Source of the DNA: Pardosa pseudoannulata
Taxonomy: Eukaryota; Arthropoda; Arachnida; Araneae; Lycosidae
Direction: 5' to 3'
Length of the DNA stretch: 64,000 nucleotides
NCBI GenBank assembly: GCA_032207245.1
Contig: CM063505.1
Coordinates: forward strand, 174,924,200-174,988,199
The notes under the pieces were generated by a model. The model worked only from the letters and a program-made list of their open reading frames with translations, made no database searches and was not told the DNA's origin. The translations under genes were made by a program, and so were the position numbers. This document shows positions 38,736 through 51,565 of the stretch, piece after piece (the stretch's first letter is position 1; every line of letters begins with the position of its first letter).

Positions 38736-39360
38736 TCATCTACTACAGTTTTAATTGGATCAACTTAATTTAATCAGGTTGTTTACAAAAAGTCCTATAA
38801 ACTTTTTATACTCTTACCTTATTTTGTATACATGGTTTTTTACTTTCCTTCAAATAGTAAAGGCATCGGCTTGTTCAACTGCTATTTTGAAATTTTTTTA
38901 CTTTAATCTTATGTGTTTTAAGGAGGGTGAATATAGTCTCTAAAAACTGACAAGAAAAGACTTAAAGAAATTTCCACTTAAGGTACCCCTCTTCATTAAC
39001 GACTTCGGCATTTTTCTGCTTTTTTTTATTCTCATTAAAACTTCTCTCATTTGCTTGTTAATTTATACATTTAATCTTCGTGTAAGATGACTTAAGGAAT
39101 GCCTGAAAAAATAACGAGTATCGCATTTTTATTACATTGTCATTATAATGTTAAGTGTGATGATACTCTTCTACACCGGTAGATTATTTTCAGATGCAAT
39201 TTATTTGAATTGGACTAATAAAATATGTATGTAAATGAAAAGTAATTTCAATTTGTCATGTAAAGTGCTTTGTCTGGCATTCGTCCTCTTTCTCTCTATT
39301 ATAAATGCAGATTGTCAAATTAATTATGGAAACCTTCTAGTTAAACGAATTGTTTATTAC
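38736..39360. other. Non-coding spacer
   Basis: AT-rich. The 62-codon frame at 38755-38943 is hydrophobic but has no recognised domain. Confidence 0.4.
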
Positions 39361-39368
39361 GTTACACT

Positions 39369-40560
<1,192 letters not shown>

Positions 40561-40864
40561 GTTACACTGCCTTAACTTAATATGGAAACTGGTTGTGTGA
40601 TTATTACTACTATAATGTTTCCGTAATTCATAATAAATACAAATCCCGAAATTAGAGAATGTAATAACTTGATTTGTTATCTTTAAATTATATAAAATAT
40701 TGTTTAACTACTCACCCCTACCTAAATCCTATTTATACTTTTTCAATTTATGACAGAGTTAGCACTTCCCCCTTTTCTACTATTTATTCTTATTAAACTT
40801 ATATAAGAAATCTTACTCTTCTGCTTTCTAGACTTCAGTAAGATAGATTTCATATGTTTTAGTT

Positions 40865-41662
40865 AGAGTTGGCACGTTTTTTCCAAAGGTGGGAAAAAAC
40901 TGTGGAAAAAACCGGTAAATGCCGTCCTGGCAAAAATACACATTTACCACTTTTTGCCAAGTGACAAAAATGGATATGTTTTATTTAAGGGGATGTAACT
41001 ATTTTAACTTTTACTAATTTTAACTCTAATCTGAAGATACATAATATAATGTATTTTGTTAACATAGAATATTCAATGCGTCATTGAAACAGTAATCTAA
41101 ATCTAAAGTTACCTAGAGATACAAAAAAAAAAAAAAAAAGGATAAAATGAAGATTGATTTTTCAAGTTTTTATGTATAATGTTGTTTTTAATGTAATTAA
41201 TAGCTCATTTCCCCTACAAACTGTAGATTTAAATGTTTTTAATACTTATATAATATATACATCTTATAAATGTATATATACAAATTACAATTAAAGACAA
41301 CATTATTATATTAAATTGATAAATAATGAAAACATTTTTTTATCCCATGCCCCCATCACATAAATTTATTTACAAAAATAGAATATTGTATTTTGATTGC
41401 TAACAATAATGAAAATTATTTTAAACTGTTTAAATTGTCAAATTAATACTAATGAAATACCTAATTAATATTCTGATTTAAGTGTCAATTGTATTATGTA
41501 CAAAATTATCTATTATTTTGTTATTTATTACTTATTAATTTTTTGTACATTTTTAAAATCCAACCAGTTTTTCTAGATTTTGCTATTTTTACCAGGTTTT
41601 ATCCAGTTTTTGCCACTGTCCTGGCAAAAATACCATTTTGCCGGCAAAATGACCAACCGTAG
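40865..41662. mobile_element. hAT-like non-autonomous element with 8-9-bp target duplication
   Basis: 798 bp flanked by TTTTAGTT at 40857-40864 and 41663-41670 (GTTTTAGTT if a ninth base is counted). The ends are AGAGTTGGCACG and, on the other strand, CTACGGTTGGTCATTTTGCC. The subterminal word GGCAAAAA / TTTTTGCC is repeated at both sides. No reading frame. Confidence 0.85.
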
Positions 41663-42690
41663 TTTTAGTTAATGGAAAATAAAAAGGAAGTATTCATAAT
41701 GTTCAACAATAAGAATTGTCCTCAGATATCTATTTTTTTCAACTATTTTTTTAACCTCTCTGCAGAGACAATAATCTATAACAGTGGAATATCAGATAGA
41801 AAAGAAAACTTTTAAAAGTCTTCTGAAATTGGAAAGCCCAGCAAATAAGTGTAGAATATTCTTATTTAAAAAAAAATAGTTAGAAAAGTTGCACACAGAT
41901 TTCAACACAGATTTTTGTGTGTTTAAGAATATATTCTAGCTAGGCTTAAAGAAAAATTAATAATAGCTTCTGTTTTAAAATAAATAGCAGAATGCCAGTG
42001 TGATTCGGAGGTTTGATTCGAAATAACAATAGACTTCGGGAAGATAGATTACTTAGTTGGATTTTCAGTATGTTCTTTTAAGATATTGATGAAAGTATTT
42101 CTTAGGTTTGGGCTTTAACGAGGCCTATTGTGTGTCCGTGATTTATAGTAATGAGAACATTCCTTCTATTTTTAAAAGTAAAGTAAAAGATCTTCGTCCG
42201 GGAACGAAACTGGTTCAATAGAGTGAATCAACCCCATTATGAATTGTAGGGTAAAAAGTTGTTTGTTTGTATGTTTGTATATGACGTTTTATTCGAGTGG
42301 GGCACAGATTTTCACCTAGGGGAAACGCATTGTTAAGGCACCATTTTAAATTTTATATCTGTTTACGTAATGTACAATTTAAAATGTTTAAATATTTCCC
42401 CAATTATGTGACTTATTAATGTAGGAAGAGATCGTGCGCTCTATATAAAAGTTGTTAATGTTTATCATTTGTATGCTTTATATATCTTAGTTTCCTTATT
42501 TCCGTATGGCTTTTATGTATCTAATAGTTTTTATATATATTTAGTATTTTATTTTGATACTTTTGCAGACATGAGAATAATATGTTCATAAATGTTATTT
42601 ATCTAAACAGAGAATTTCACTTGATATTGTACATTGATTCTGGTTTACTATGTATTGCTATTAAGAATTGTTTTACTAGAGATAAAGTCT
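41663..42690. other. Non-coding spacer with possible retroposon scrap
   Basis: The stretch at 42235-42310 (GTAGGGTAAAAAGTTGTTTGTTTGTATGTTTGTATATGACG) resembles ends of Helitrons or non-LTR-derived repeats, but no boundary was found. Nothing else is recognised. Confidence 0.35.
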
Positions 42691-42862
42691 AGAGTTTGGC
42701 AACACCACTAGTACATTTTTTGTTATTTTTAATTAAAAATGTTTTTCAAACCAAATGTTGAAATCTTTAGTGTATTTTTGTTCATAAATAAATATATTCA
42801 TATTTAGGCTCACTGTTTTACGATAGTAATGTCTAAGAGTTTGGCAACACTACCAGTATGTC
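42690..42862 (+). repeat. ~141-bp spaced direct repeat
   Basis: GTCTAGAGTTTGGCAACACCACTAGTA at about 42688-42715 and GTCTAAGAGTTTGGCAACACTACCAGTA at about 42829-42858, each preceded by TGTTTTAC. This is a partial tandem duplication or the facing edges of two related elements. Confidence 0.7.
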
Positions 42863-45640
42863 ACGTTGTCTTTTGAAACCATGGAAAGAAAGGAATAGTC
42901 AGAAAGAAAAATCGTAAAACATTTGGCATTTGAAAGCCAGATGAAACAAAACCTATCACAAAAACTGATCTCGAGAAATTTTAGTGCTATCTGTATTCGG
43001 TGGATAGGATAAACAGCAAGCAGTTTTCCCATTTTTCCTCGTGCTGTAATACGAATGTGAGCTTGTTGTCCATACAAGACCTCTAGAGAGATGGTAACCC
43101 TTGTCATCTAATGGGAAGAATTTGGATCGATCCCCTGTGGTGCATCCTGGACTTCAGCCAGAATTGTGGATAATTTCGCTACACTTGGCGAAGTTATTTC
43201 TCAGTGCATGCTTTGCCGCGGGAAATAAGCGAGAAAATCCTTTTAACCCCTTTCTAAATAAATTTTGTTTAGCCTTAGAGGGGGGGGGGAGTTTCAAGGA
43301 GTTATATATTGATTACTTTTATCTCCATTAGTTTACGGTTGAAACTAAAATAATTAGAAATTTCTATTTTAGCGTTATTTACATATTATAAACTTCTGAA
43401 AATACTTTAGCTACTATATAACATTTCAAAAAATAGGAACAGCTTATTGTCGAGTCATCCCTTATATGGTAAAAGCTTTCGAAGTTACCTTATTCTGTTT
43501 TTAATAGAATATGTATTACAATAACTTGAGTTTTTCTTTCCCTGTTTTAAACTCATGTTTATCTAACTTTTAATGATCATTAAGTATATCGTTCACTTCC
43601 GAAATCAATATAAATTTTATTGAATTTTCTATAATTTTTAGTTAAAAAAAAGTTTAAAGAGCACCATTAATTCTTTCGTACTATACTCGTTGCACCAATT
43701 TGCCTTATCTCCGTGCTTAAAATGATAACAATGAAAATATTTACAAATGGAAATTTTTATGCATTTTGCTTTACATTCCTTTCCCTCCGCAAAAATCATC
43801 GCTCATTCCCGAAGTCCTAAGGATCTTCTTATCTCGGAGCGTGCCAGAGTCTTAGAAATTGATTACGCCGCTTGTAAGGAGTTTCTTCAATTATTCTTCC
43901 AAGATGCTGGCATTCTATATTCCGTGTTTGTTTTAAATGGGAGGGTGGGGGGATAGCTCCATCTTGCTGTCTGGTGATTAATGGGCTTGTGATTGCCAAG
44001 GAAATTAAGACATCAAAATTGTTACATAAATGGATGGTCGAGGAAAGTTTTTCGAATGACAGAACGTGCTCTTCGTTTCGTCGGATTTATGAGCTGTATC
44101 ATCGATTAGATACTTTCTTTTTCATTTTCTTTATTTGGGATTGTGAATAAGGGAATATACCGAAAAAAAAAATGATACCGAAGGATTTATGAGGCCGCAA
44201 AAATTCGTGTTTCTAAAAGAGAATGCCTATTAGTGATCATATCTTTCATCAGTAATCGCCAAATTTAGGAAGTTTCTAAGCAACAGTACTGCTTTTGAAT
44301 ACACTATTTATCATCAAAAGAAATAGAAATCAAGAATTTTTTTTTAATTCTCACATTGCTAATCTCCTATTAAGATACATTTCTAATAAATATAAAATAA
44401 ATTTATCAAACCCTGTTTAAGTAAAAGAAGTTGAAATTGAACCCGTACAGAAGAAAATTTGTTCATATATTTTTAATTACTTACCAACAACACTTCAGAT
44501 TTTTCATCAAAAGTGTTAACGTTAGTGAGAAAGATTAGACTTTTTGATCATCAGCAAGTTTTGTAATCTTGGGATATGTTGGTAATAGCTGTCATTTGAA
44601 CACAGTTTTCCAAATGTTCATTACTCAATATGTTTCTGTAATTTTTTTAATAAATCTTTTAGCGCAAAAAGAAATCTCAGTCATATATGTAGAGCTTAAA
44701 CATACAAACTTGGATCAGAATTGAGTATTTTTCGTTTAGAGTAATTAGAGTTTCTTTTAGAGTAAAAATGGGATCCTTCCCGTTTGTATGAAGTATGACA
44801 TGTGTACTTTATAAATTTGTGAATATCGTCAAATTTGCTTAAATTTCAAATTATCCAATTTCGTAAAAAATTCGTAACAGATTATTGAAACTATCTTGTA
44901 GGTTCATGTAAAAGAAGTAAAAATCAAACACTAGCAATTTTAAAATTTCAAATAATTAATATGTTTGCTTCACACAATATGCGAAATGTTCAAGTCCTTT
45001 TATAGAATAGATAAAAGTATCTATAACAGTATTTCATATTTCAACAAATTGTCTTTTCTTTTTGCATAACCATAGCTTTTAGTATAATTGCCACTACATG
45101 ATCTTCACCACTATCGTCCCTTTCTCCATCAGAAGAATCGATATATTTGTTCTTTATTTCATCAATAATCTTTGTGATGGCCAATTGTCCGCATAAATTA
45201 TTGAGGAAATGTCATTTCAATATGATAAATATATATAAATATCGATCAAGCAAGAACTTGTTGATCAACATTTACACTTTTCGTTGGTGACATCGGACTG
45301 AATCCCAGTGTTCCAACCAAAACACTAATAAAAGACCAAACACTTCAGTTTGTGGAAAACAGGGGAAGGAGTACAATACACAGGAAACGTTTCTTTACTT
45401 CTCCGTGTTCTATTCTTTGTGTAGCTTAAAAGCATCAATTGCAAACAGATGAGGACAAAGTAAACGTGTGATTATAATGAAAATTAGTGAAATCTAGAAA
45501 AAAAAACAGAACTTTATTTTTTCTTTAATTCGTAAAGTTTCCGAGTGAGAATGAACCAAATATTTTTCAATTTTCTCCTCTATATCTTTTTCTATTCATT
45601 GTATAATGTTCCAGCAAATGAATTAGGACAAAATAAGGGT
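42863..45640. other. Intron upstream of the kinesin exon
   Basis: No supported exon. Frames at 42850-43107 (minus) and 43101-43331 and 43747-43956 (plus) are 69-85 codons with mixed composition but no motif and no splice pair. 42960-43260 is GC-richer and may be an old element or regulatory DNA. Confidence 0.4.
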
Positions 45641-45660
45641 GTGTTTTTCAATGAAAATTC

Positions 45661-45723
45661 GTGAATTAAAAAATAACTAAATACAATCTTTCGAAATTCG
45701 ATTGTCTTTATTTTTTAATTCAC
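45661..45723. repeat. 16-bp inverted repeat, possible RNA hairpin upstream of exon
   Basis: GTGAATTAAAAAATAA at 45661-45676 pairs perfectly with TTATTTTTTAATTCAC at 45708-45723. The 31-nt loop contains the palindrome TTCGAA. It lies about 220 bp upstream of the kinesin exon in its intron. Confidence 0.85.
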
Positions 45724-45918
45724 TAATTAAAAAACATAATCACTAAATATTCTGAATACGGATAAATCAAACATCCTTGAATTTCAATCGAATTAACCGC
45801 TTAATTTTAATGTTATATTGTACATGCAATTTAAGGAGGAAAATATGTACAATTTGAATTAACCCAGCTCACATTGTACATATCTTATAATGTATATGTT
45901 TTTTAATAATCCCAGTGC

Positions 45919-45946
45919 CTTAACGCTTTTGCTTTTTCTCTTTCAG
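45919..45946 (+). promoter_or_regulatory. Splice acceptor of the kinesin exon
   Basis: Branch-point-like CTTAAC at 45919-45924 is followed by the pyrimidine tract GCTTTTGCTTTTTCTCTTTC and CAG ending at 45946. The spacing of about 23 nt from the likely branch A to AG fits animal introns. Confidence 0.85.
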
Positions 45947-46025
45947 AAATTGAATTGGGCACGAAATGTGTTGTGGAAGTTGACCAGCAGCAGACTATCC
46001 TACACAATCCAAGCTCAAGAAACAG
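45947..46025 (+). CDS. Khc-73: Kinesin-3 (KIF13 / Khc-73 type) motor-domain exon, internal, partial gene
   Basis: A 79-nt internal exon. The frame that starts with the last two bases of a split codon gives IELGTKCVVEVDQQQTIL, then HNPSSRN. This matches the segment right after the VRVRP.NRRE start of KIF13-type kinesin motors (fly Khc-73, recalled: IELDTKCIVEMEKQQTIL; human KIF13B, recalled: TDLHTKCVVDVDANKVIL). The preceding exon should end ..NRR plus G, completing the E codon. The exon ends in AG, so the next codon is split too (phase 2 in, phase 2 out). KIF13/Khc-73 proteins are plus-end microtubule motors with FHA, MAGUK-binding and CAP-Gly regions that carry endosomal and polarity cargo. 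The P-loop exon (GQTGSGKS) and the initiator exon were not found in this window. The other open frame of this exon has no resemblance to known proteins. Confidence 0.86.
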
Positions 46026-46033
46026 GTAAGTTT
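46026..46033 (+). promoter_or_regulatory. Splice donor of the kinesin exon
   Basis: AACAG/GTAAGTTT is a near-ideal 5' splice site for U1 pairing. The intron that follows runs past the window end. Confidence 0.88.
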
Positions 46034-46210
46034 TTTTAATATTGATTGTGCACAGCAAACCTAATTGCTTTAAAAAACAATTTCTCAGTTAATCTTTAGT
46101 TCTTAAACTCTTTTAAAACGTGCATTATGGTACTTTCATATATAATTCTTGGCAGTGGCGTAGAGAATGTAAAGATGTGGTGGCTGTAATCGCACCAGAA
46201 TTATAAATAA

Positions 46211-46323
<113 letters not shown>

Positions 46324-46531
46324 TGAAGCTTTCGTAACTGTAACCTTTCGCCTGTTGAGAGAGCGCCATCTATCCTTCTCACAGAAGCAACTAGAAACGA
46401 GTGTGTGTATGTGACAGCGTAAGACGATGCTATGCTAAACACGACGATGCTTGTTATTTAATTGCTATTTTGTGTAAAATGTGTGCTTCGATCAAGAAAT
46501 AAATGATTGTGTCCGTCATCCGAGCCAAGTG

Positions 46532-46532
<1 letters not shown>

Positions 46533-46614
<82 letters not shown>
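46533..46614. repeat. (TA)n microsatellite
   Basis: About 41 TA units. The Tigger-like element begins at its last TA. Confidence 0.97.
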
Positions 46615-46617
<3 letters not shown>

Positions 46618-47524
46618 TGGACTCCGCATAATGGGATCAGTTTGGGACACCTTGATTTTGATACACATTAGCCGATTGATAACAATAAACGATATGCAAA
46701 ATTAGGTAAATTTACTCCCCCTTTAATTCACACGTACTAAATTTCAAAATAAAATGAACAAACTCACCTTATATATATGTATTTTATATTACCCTTTAAA
46801 ACACAAGAATTGTATACATAATAAAATAATTGATCAGTTGTTGAATGTTTACAGTTTTTTCTATGAATATCATTCATAAATTGTTCGTAATCATAATGTT
46901 TTTTAAAGTCATCAGAGCGATGTTGTACTCCTCATTTCAACACTTTCAGTGCATTTCTCATTTCAGTACTTGTAGGAGGTTGCTCAATATTAAGAGATTC
47001 TCCATCTGACTCTTTAGTTCCATCAGCCTGTCATAATGATTTAAAATTTTGATGTTTTGTTTTAACATTAAATCAGTTCTGGCTTCCATATCGACAAGCT
47101 ACATGTAAGCGAGCAAGTCATTAAATGTAAATACGCTCCTTTTCAGTTCCAATCAGAATGTGTTGCCTTCTGCTTATCTGACAACCATTGACCAACAGCA
47201 GGGTGTGCGTATTACTGAAAAATTCCAGGAACATGTAATTTCCCACTCCTTTGTTCATTCCCCATTTCCCTAGGTGGAAGAGGTAGAAATCTCGGAAATT
47301 CAAATAACAGCGAAAGGAAAGAAAAGAATGGGTTCCTGAATACATTGAATATTCCTTTGCCAGTTAAAATGAGTTTCGAAAACTCATAATATTAAACGCT
47401 GTAATGATCACATAAAGCGATAATTTTTACATACAAATGAATAGAGAAAGTCGGGACCAAGTGATTTCGATAATAATAAGCGATTGATAACATTAACCGC
47501 GATCACATTAAGCGGAGTCCACTT
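46615..47524. mobile_element. Tigger/pogo-like Tc1-mariner element (deletion derivative)
   Basis: About 910 bp. The ends are CAGTGGACTCCGCATAATGG and, reverse-complemented, AAGTGGACTCCGCTTAATGT. Both continue into GATTGATAACA.TAA.CG, so the inverted repeats are longer than 50 bp with gaps. TA lies on both flanks. Inside, on the minus strand, there is a transposase remnant at 46810-47030. Confidence 0.88.
46810..47030 (-). pseudogene. Tigger/pogo transposase C-terminal remnant
   Basis: Minus-strand translation reads ..ESLNIEQPPTSTEMRNALKV, one in-frame stop, then GVQHRSDDFKKHYDYEQFMN and a tail ..STTDQLFYY. The pattern (acidic linker, AL..L..G.QHR, then a basic tail T.D.FF) is familiar from the C-termini of Tigger-type DDE transposases. 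The catalytic domain is not recognisable, so the copy is dead. Confidence 0.65.
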
Positions 47525-47529
47525 TATAC

Positions 47530-47620
47530 GTGTGTGTGTGTGTGTGTGTTTGTAGGAATTGTTGCATTAATTTTGAAATAGAATTTGTACGGTAGACACC
47601 CCCCCCACACACACACACAG
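47530..47620. repeat. (TG)n and C/(CA)n tracts
   Basis: (TG)10 at 47530-47549 right after the Tigger-like element, and CCCCCCCC followed by (CA)n at 47599-47620. Confidence 0.85.
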
Positions 47621-47899
47621 AACATTTCTCTCAACGTCTCTGATTCTTCGTATGGAATACTTTTCTGTAACAATTCTTTGTTGAGTTAGAAAAAAATTAA
47701 ATTCGTTATTCTTATTTCAAATTTTTTAAACAATGTTTTTAAAGGGATATAATATTACCTTTCCAGACTTAAAATATTCGTTATAACATCGTTTATCCGA
47801 TGCACCCTAAAATATATAGCAGTTTTGTTCCCTTTAAAATGGAAATCTTACAAGTTCTTTTATATTACTTTAACTGAAAATTATTTTATTTCATAGTTA

Positions 47900-48260
47900 T
47901 TTGAATTAGTATATTTGACAAAATTAACTTAAAATTTATACACTAAATGAAAAAAGAAAATTCTCTTACTCGAAAAATTAACTTTGGAAATCAATATTCA
48001 TTTGTAATTAAATTTTTATCCCGAAAGTATTTTTTTAAATCTGTAAACCTAAAACTTTAAAATTATCTAGCTTTAAAATTTAAAAAAATCTTAAAAAAAA
48101 ACATTGAAAACATTGAAAAATTAAAAAAATATTTATAATGTTATATAAATAAAATACATTGTTTGTATTGATATACTGAGGTTCACAGAGATAAATAAAA
48201 AAAGATAATTAGCTTCAGTTTGATGTAATTTAAAAAATAATTTGAAAAATACAAAAGATA
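47900..48260 (-). repeat. Diverged inverted relative of the 25.5-26.3 kb repeat
   Basis: Reverse-complemented 48175-48225 (GAAGCTAATTATCTTTTTTT...CTGTGAACCTCAGTATATCAAT) parallels 26049-26095 (GAAGCTAATTATCTTTTGAA..GCTGTGAACCTCAATTATATTAAT). The rest is more diverged and AT-rich. Confidence 0.5.
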
Positions 48261-50640
48261 AAATTTATTATATGTAGGGGTTTGAAGGTATGCTGCAATT
48301 TTTTTAAAGATATATTCAAGCAGTAAATCCCCAATGCACATGTAAAAAAATAACAAAAGTTTGAAAATTTCTAAATTTTTTGATTCTTTGACAAATAGTT
48401 AATATTTATTTATAAAGTAATAATTGAACTTCAAAGATGTAAATGTAAATAAATCTTATTATAAAATATACGTAATCATCATACGACAATCTTTGTACTT
48501 CTTAATAATAAATAATGTGCAAAAATAACGTTTTTTCTAATGTTTACGTTAACATTTAAAAAAATTTTGTAGCCTGGATTCTATCTCAGGTCTATACTAT
48601 AACAGTAACAAATAGAAATCGTTTTAACAAATACATCAAATAGTTATTAATGAGCTAACTTAAGATAATAAAGCTATTTATAGTTGGTTCATTCTGTTTA
48701 TTTTTCCAATGTAATAGATCAAAACATTTCTTTGTGCTTTTAAAGTATCCTGGTTTAGTAACTTTGATGCTCTAAAAATGAAGATTCTGAACTAATTTAC
48801 ACTTGTGAAAATAAATCATCGCAGTGATATGCATTTTTATTTTGCATTAGCTTCAAAGGAGCTTCATTTGCGAAAAATTTCCTTGTGCTCATTTTTAAAA
48901 AAATTGTGTATTACACTCTGGCTGTATGCTACTTTCAACCTTATCCTTGCAAAGAAAAATAAAAAGGAAATTTTTCTGAAGTGCATACCGTTAGAATAAT
49001 GCTGAAAATGCATGATGGGTGCTACAAATGCGACATCATATTATATATTAGGCCTCTGCATAATGCATGAATACATTTTTTTAGACAGCATGCCGGTGAA
49101 ACGGAAAAAGTTTGTATATTTGCCTTTTTATATATTGCGTGCTCCGGTTTATGTGAACGCGTATGACTTATGTTAATGTATACTTTTTCTTTTCTAAAAT
49201 ACCGTCATTCTTCTTTTTTTTTTCTTTACTTTCATATTACCATCCTAGGCAGTAACTCTCAAAATGGTTCTGAAAATATAATGCTTCATTTCAAGTGACA
49301 TTAATGTAACGTATTCAAAAATAAATAAATGTAAAATTTGTATTTATTCGAGCCATTTAATAAAGGGATGAAATACCGTTATGTAAGGATCTTATGCTGA
49401 GAGACCGACCTGAAGACCGGTGTCTGTAGTATATAGTGAAAACCGACCTATTTTACTTTGCTTAGTTCGTAAAATATAACCAGTTAAATCGCCCAGAATT
49501 ATCTGAAATCACCTGAAATTGATACTCGAGAGTTGTATAAAAAGTTTTTCAATTTTGTTTTTCACTTGACTTTTCATGAGGAAAGTCTATTGATACGATA
49601 TTTTTTTTTTTTTTTGTCAGACTGAAGTTTTAAAATACAGCGAGAGAATAATTTTACGATATTCCTTTCTTTATCTGGGATATCCATTAATCATTTTAAG
49701 AAAAAGTACGTATATTTGGGACAACATAGATTATATAAAATAGAAATTATTGAAAAAACTGTCTTTATATAGTTACATTTAAAAAAGTAATTATTTATTA
49801 GCACAGATATTGTTCACTGTAAAATTGTTTTTCCCGCCAACAGACTATTATCGTAAGGCAGCAAACATAGATCACCACAGCAGAGAAAAAAAAAGACAAC
49901 AATGGTTTCCAATTGGTTCTTACAATAAACAAATCCATCATTTGATAAACCTGTTTTAAGAAAGGTGTCAAATTCTAACGCAGTTACGGTATAAATGAAT
50001 TTTCTATGAGGAACACTTGTTCATTTTATGCATGTTTTATCCCAGTGGGACTCTTTAGATATTTATATTTATTAAAAGCCATAATTAAGTTTTAGTTCCA
50101 TACATTTACTGTATTTCACTAATATCATTACTTCACAGGCGATTTAAAAATAATTGTTGTACTGCACAAGCACTTTTTAGTAACTTTCCATACGTGAATG
50201 TATTCCTTTTAATCCTGAATCTTCTTTTTCTAGCAGAGCTATCTTCGAAGTAGAATCAACCAAATGTTAGGGCATGATAGTTAAATGATATGATTATAGA
50301 ATCTGTCTTTGCGGTATTTTTTTTTTTCAATATTTGGTCACATTGTAACCGAGAGACTTTTTTAATGAGAGCAGAATTCTAGTGCTGTGTGACTGAAGAA
50401 AACATTCTGTTATTTATGAGATTGTAATTCTTACTACGCCATCCAGATTGTTGGAAACAAAAGAATGGTCATTATTTATACAGAGGTGACTTCGGTATTT
50501 ATGGATATAGATAAATGACCATTAGACTATTACAGCTGGCATTTATCTTTCTAATAGTGTATGATTGTACTGTTGTTTGTATATACAATAGTCACGTCTG
50601 GCTTGCTGTCACAGTAATTACTTTACAGCTATAGTATCCC
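48261..50640. other. Intron downstream of the kinesin exon
   Basis: AT-rich. I looked for the next motor exon (FAFDH.F / GQTGSGKS) and did not find it. The 64-codon frame at 48805-48999 has no motif. Confidence 0.45.
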
Positions 50641-50654
50641 ATTTTATTTTCATG

Positions 50655-50656
<2 letters not shown>

Positions 50657-50729
<73 letters not shown>

Positions 50730-50763
50730 CATATATACTTATATATATACATATGTGTATGTG

Positions 50764-50844
<81 letters not shown>
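50657..50844. repeat. Compound (CA)n-(TA)n microsatellite
   Basis: (CA)13, then (TA)20, a mixed TACATA segment with (GT)n, then (TA)37. Long Tyr/Ile frames on both strands are artefacts. Confidence 0.97.
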
Positions 50845-50850
<6 letters not shown>

Positions 50851-51019
50851 GACGATCTAACAGACGTTGTCCTGTTTTAACGCTGTAAATCCAAAAATTG
50901 TAAAAGGTTTTAAAATAAATTATGACGTGGATCGTTTTCATGGAAAAGTATGGCAAAACTTATTTTAAAAATACTTGACGCCACCACGCGTATAGTCATC
51001 ACAAAGGTAATTAGATTAA

Positions 51020-51110
51020 ATAAAAATTCTTGCATCGCCTGTACGGGGATTCGATCTTGGGACTTCTCGTAATGAAGCCCGTTGTGCTGACCACTGCGTC
51101 ACAGATACGT
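51020..51110 (-). mobile_element. tRNA-like SINE head
   Basis: Minus strand: TGACGCAGTGGTCAGCAC (A-box), CGGGCTTCATTACGAGAAG (anticodon-arm-like) and AAGATCGAATCCCC (B-box). The acceptor stem does not close. The surrounding AT-rich tail suggests a retroposed copy. Confidence 0.65.
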
Positions 51111-51234
51111 TGACAGTGAAGGATTTGAAGCGGCATTATAATAATCTCAATAGACACGCAATTCTGGATTCTTAATAAAAAAGCATTTTATATCGGGTAA
51201 AATTGTGAATCTAAACCGTTCTCGAATCAACTTA

Positions 51235-51340
51235 ATTACATACACAAAATTTTATTAAAATCAGTCTAGCTGTTTAGGAGGAGTTCTATTACAAACAAAC
51301 AGACAGAAGAATTTTACATATAAACATATATATACACATA
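51235..51340 (+). mobile_element. Retroposon 3'-tail-like block
   Basis: AAAATTTTATTAAAATCAGTCTAGCTGTTTAGGAG followed by ACAAACAAACAGACAGA is a common 3' tail sequence of arthropod RTE-like LINEs and the SINEs that borrow it. No reverse transcriptase is visible. Confidence 0.5.
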
Positions 51341-51504
51341 CAGTTGTTGGTTTGCTCACAAACTTCGGTCTTGATTATTAAGGTATTCTCCCCCCCAAAA
51401 AAAAAATTAGTTTCATTTTAAAATTTATATAAACTCTAGATTCTATTGCTCCCAACAATAAAATATATTTTATATACAGCACAACACACTTAAGAATAAT
51501 TTAT

Positions 51505-51565
51505 CTTATCTCGAAATACACACCTTCCAAGCCGACGGTTCCGCCGCTGAGCCACCAACATGCAT
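51505..51565 (-). mobile_element. Second tRNA-like head fragment
   Basis: Minus strand GTTGGTGGCTCAGCGGCGGAACCGTCGGCTTGGAAG has a good A-box and an anticodon-arm-like stretch. The B-box was not found. Confidence 0.45.

Noticed and set aside
42850..43107. 85-codon minus-strand frame as a gene
   Set aside because: No motif. It overlaps the paired GTTTGGCAACAC repeat, and the neighbouring plus-strand frame is equally open.
51020..51110. Functional tRNA gene on the minus strand
   Set aside because: No acceptor stem pairing and an anticodon arm of wrong spacing; better explained as a SINE head.
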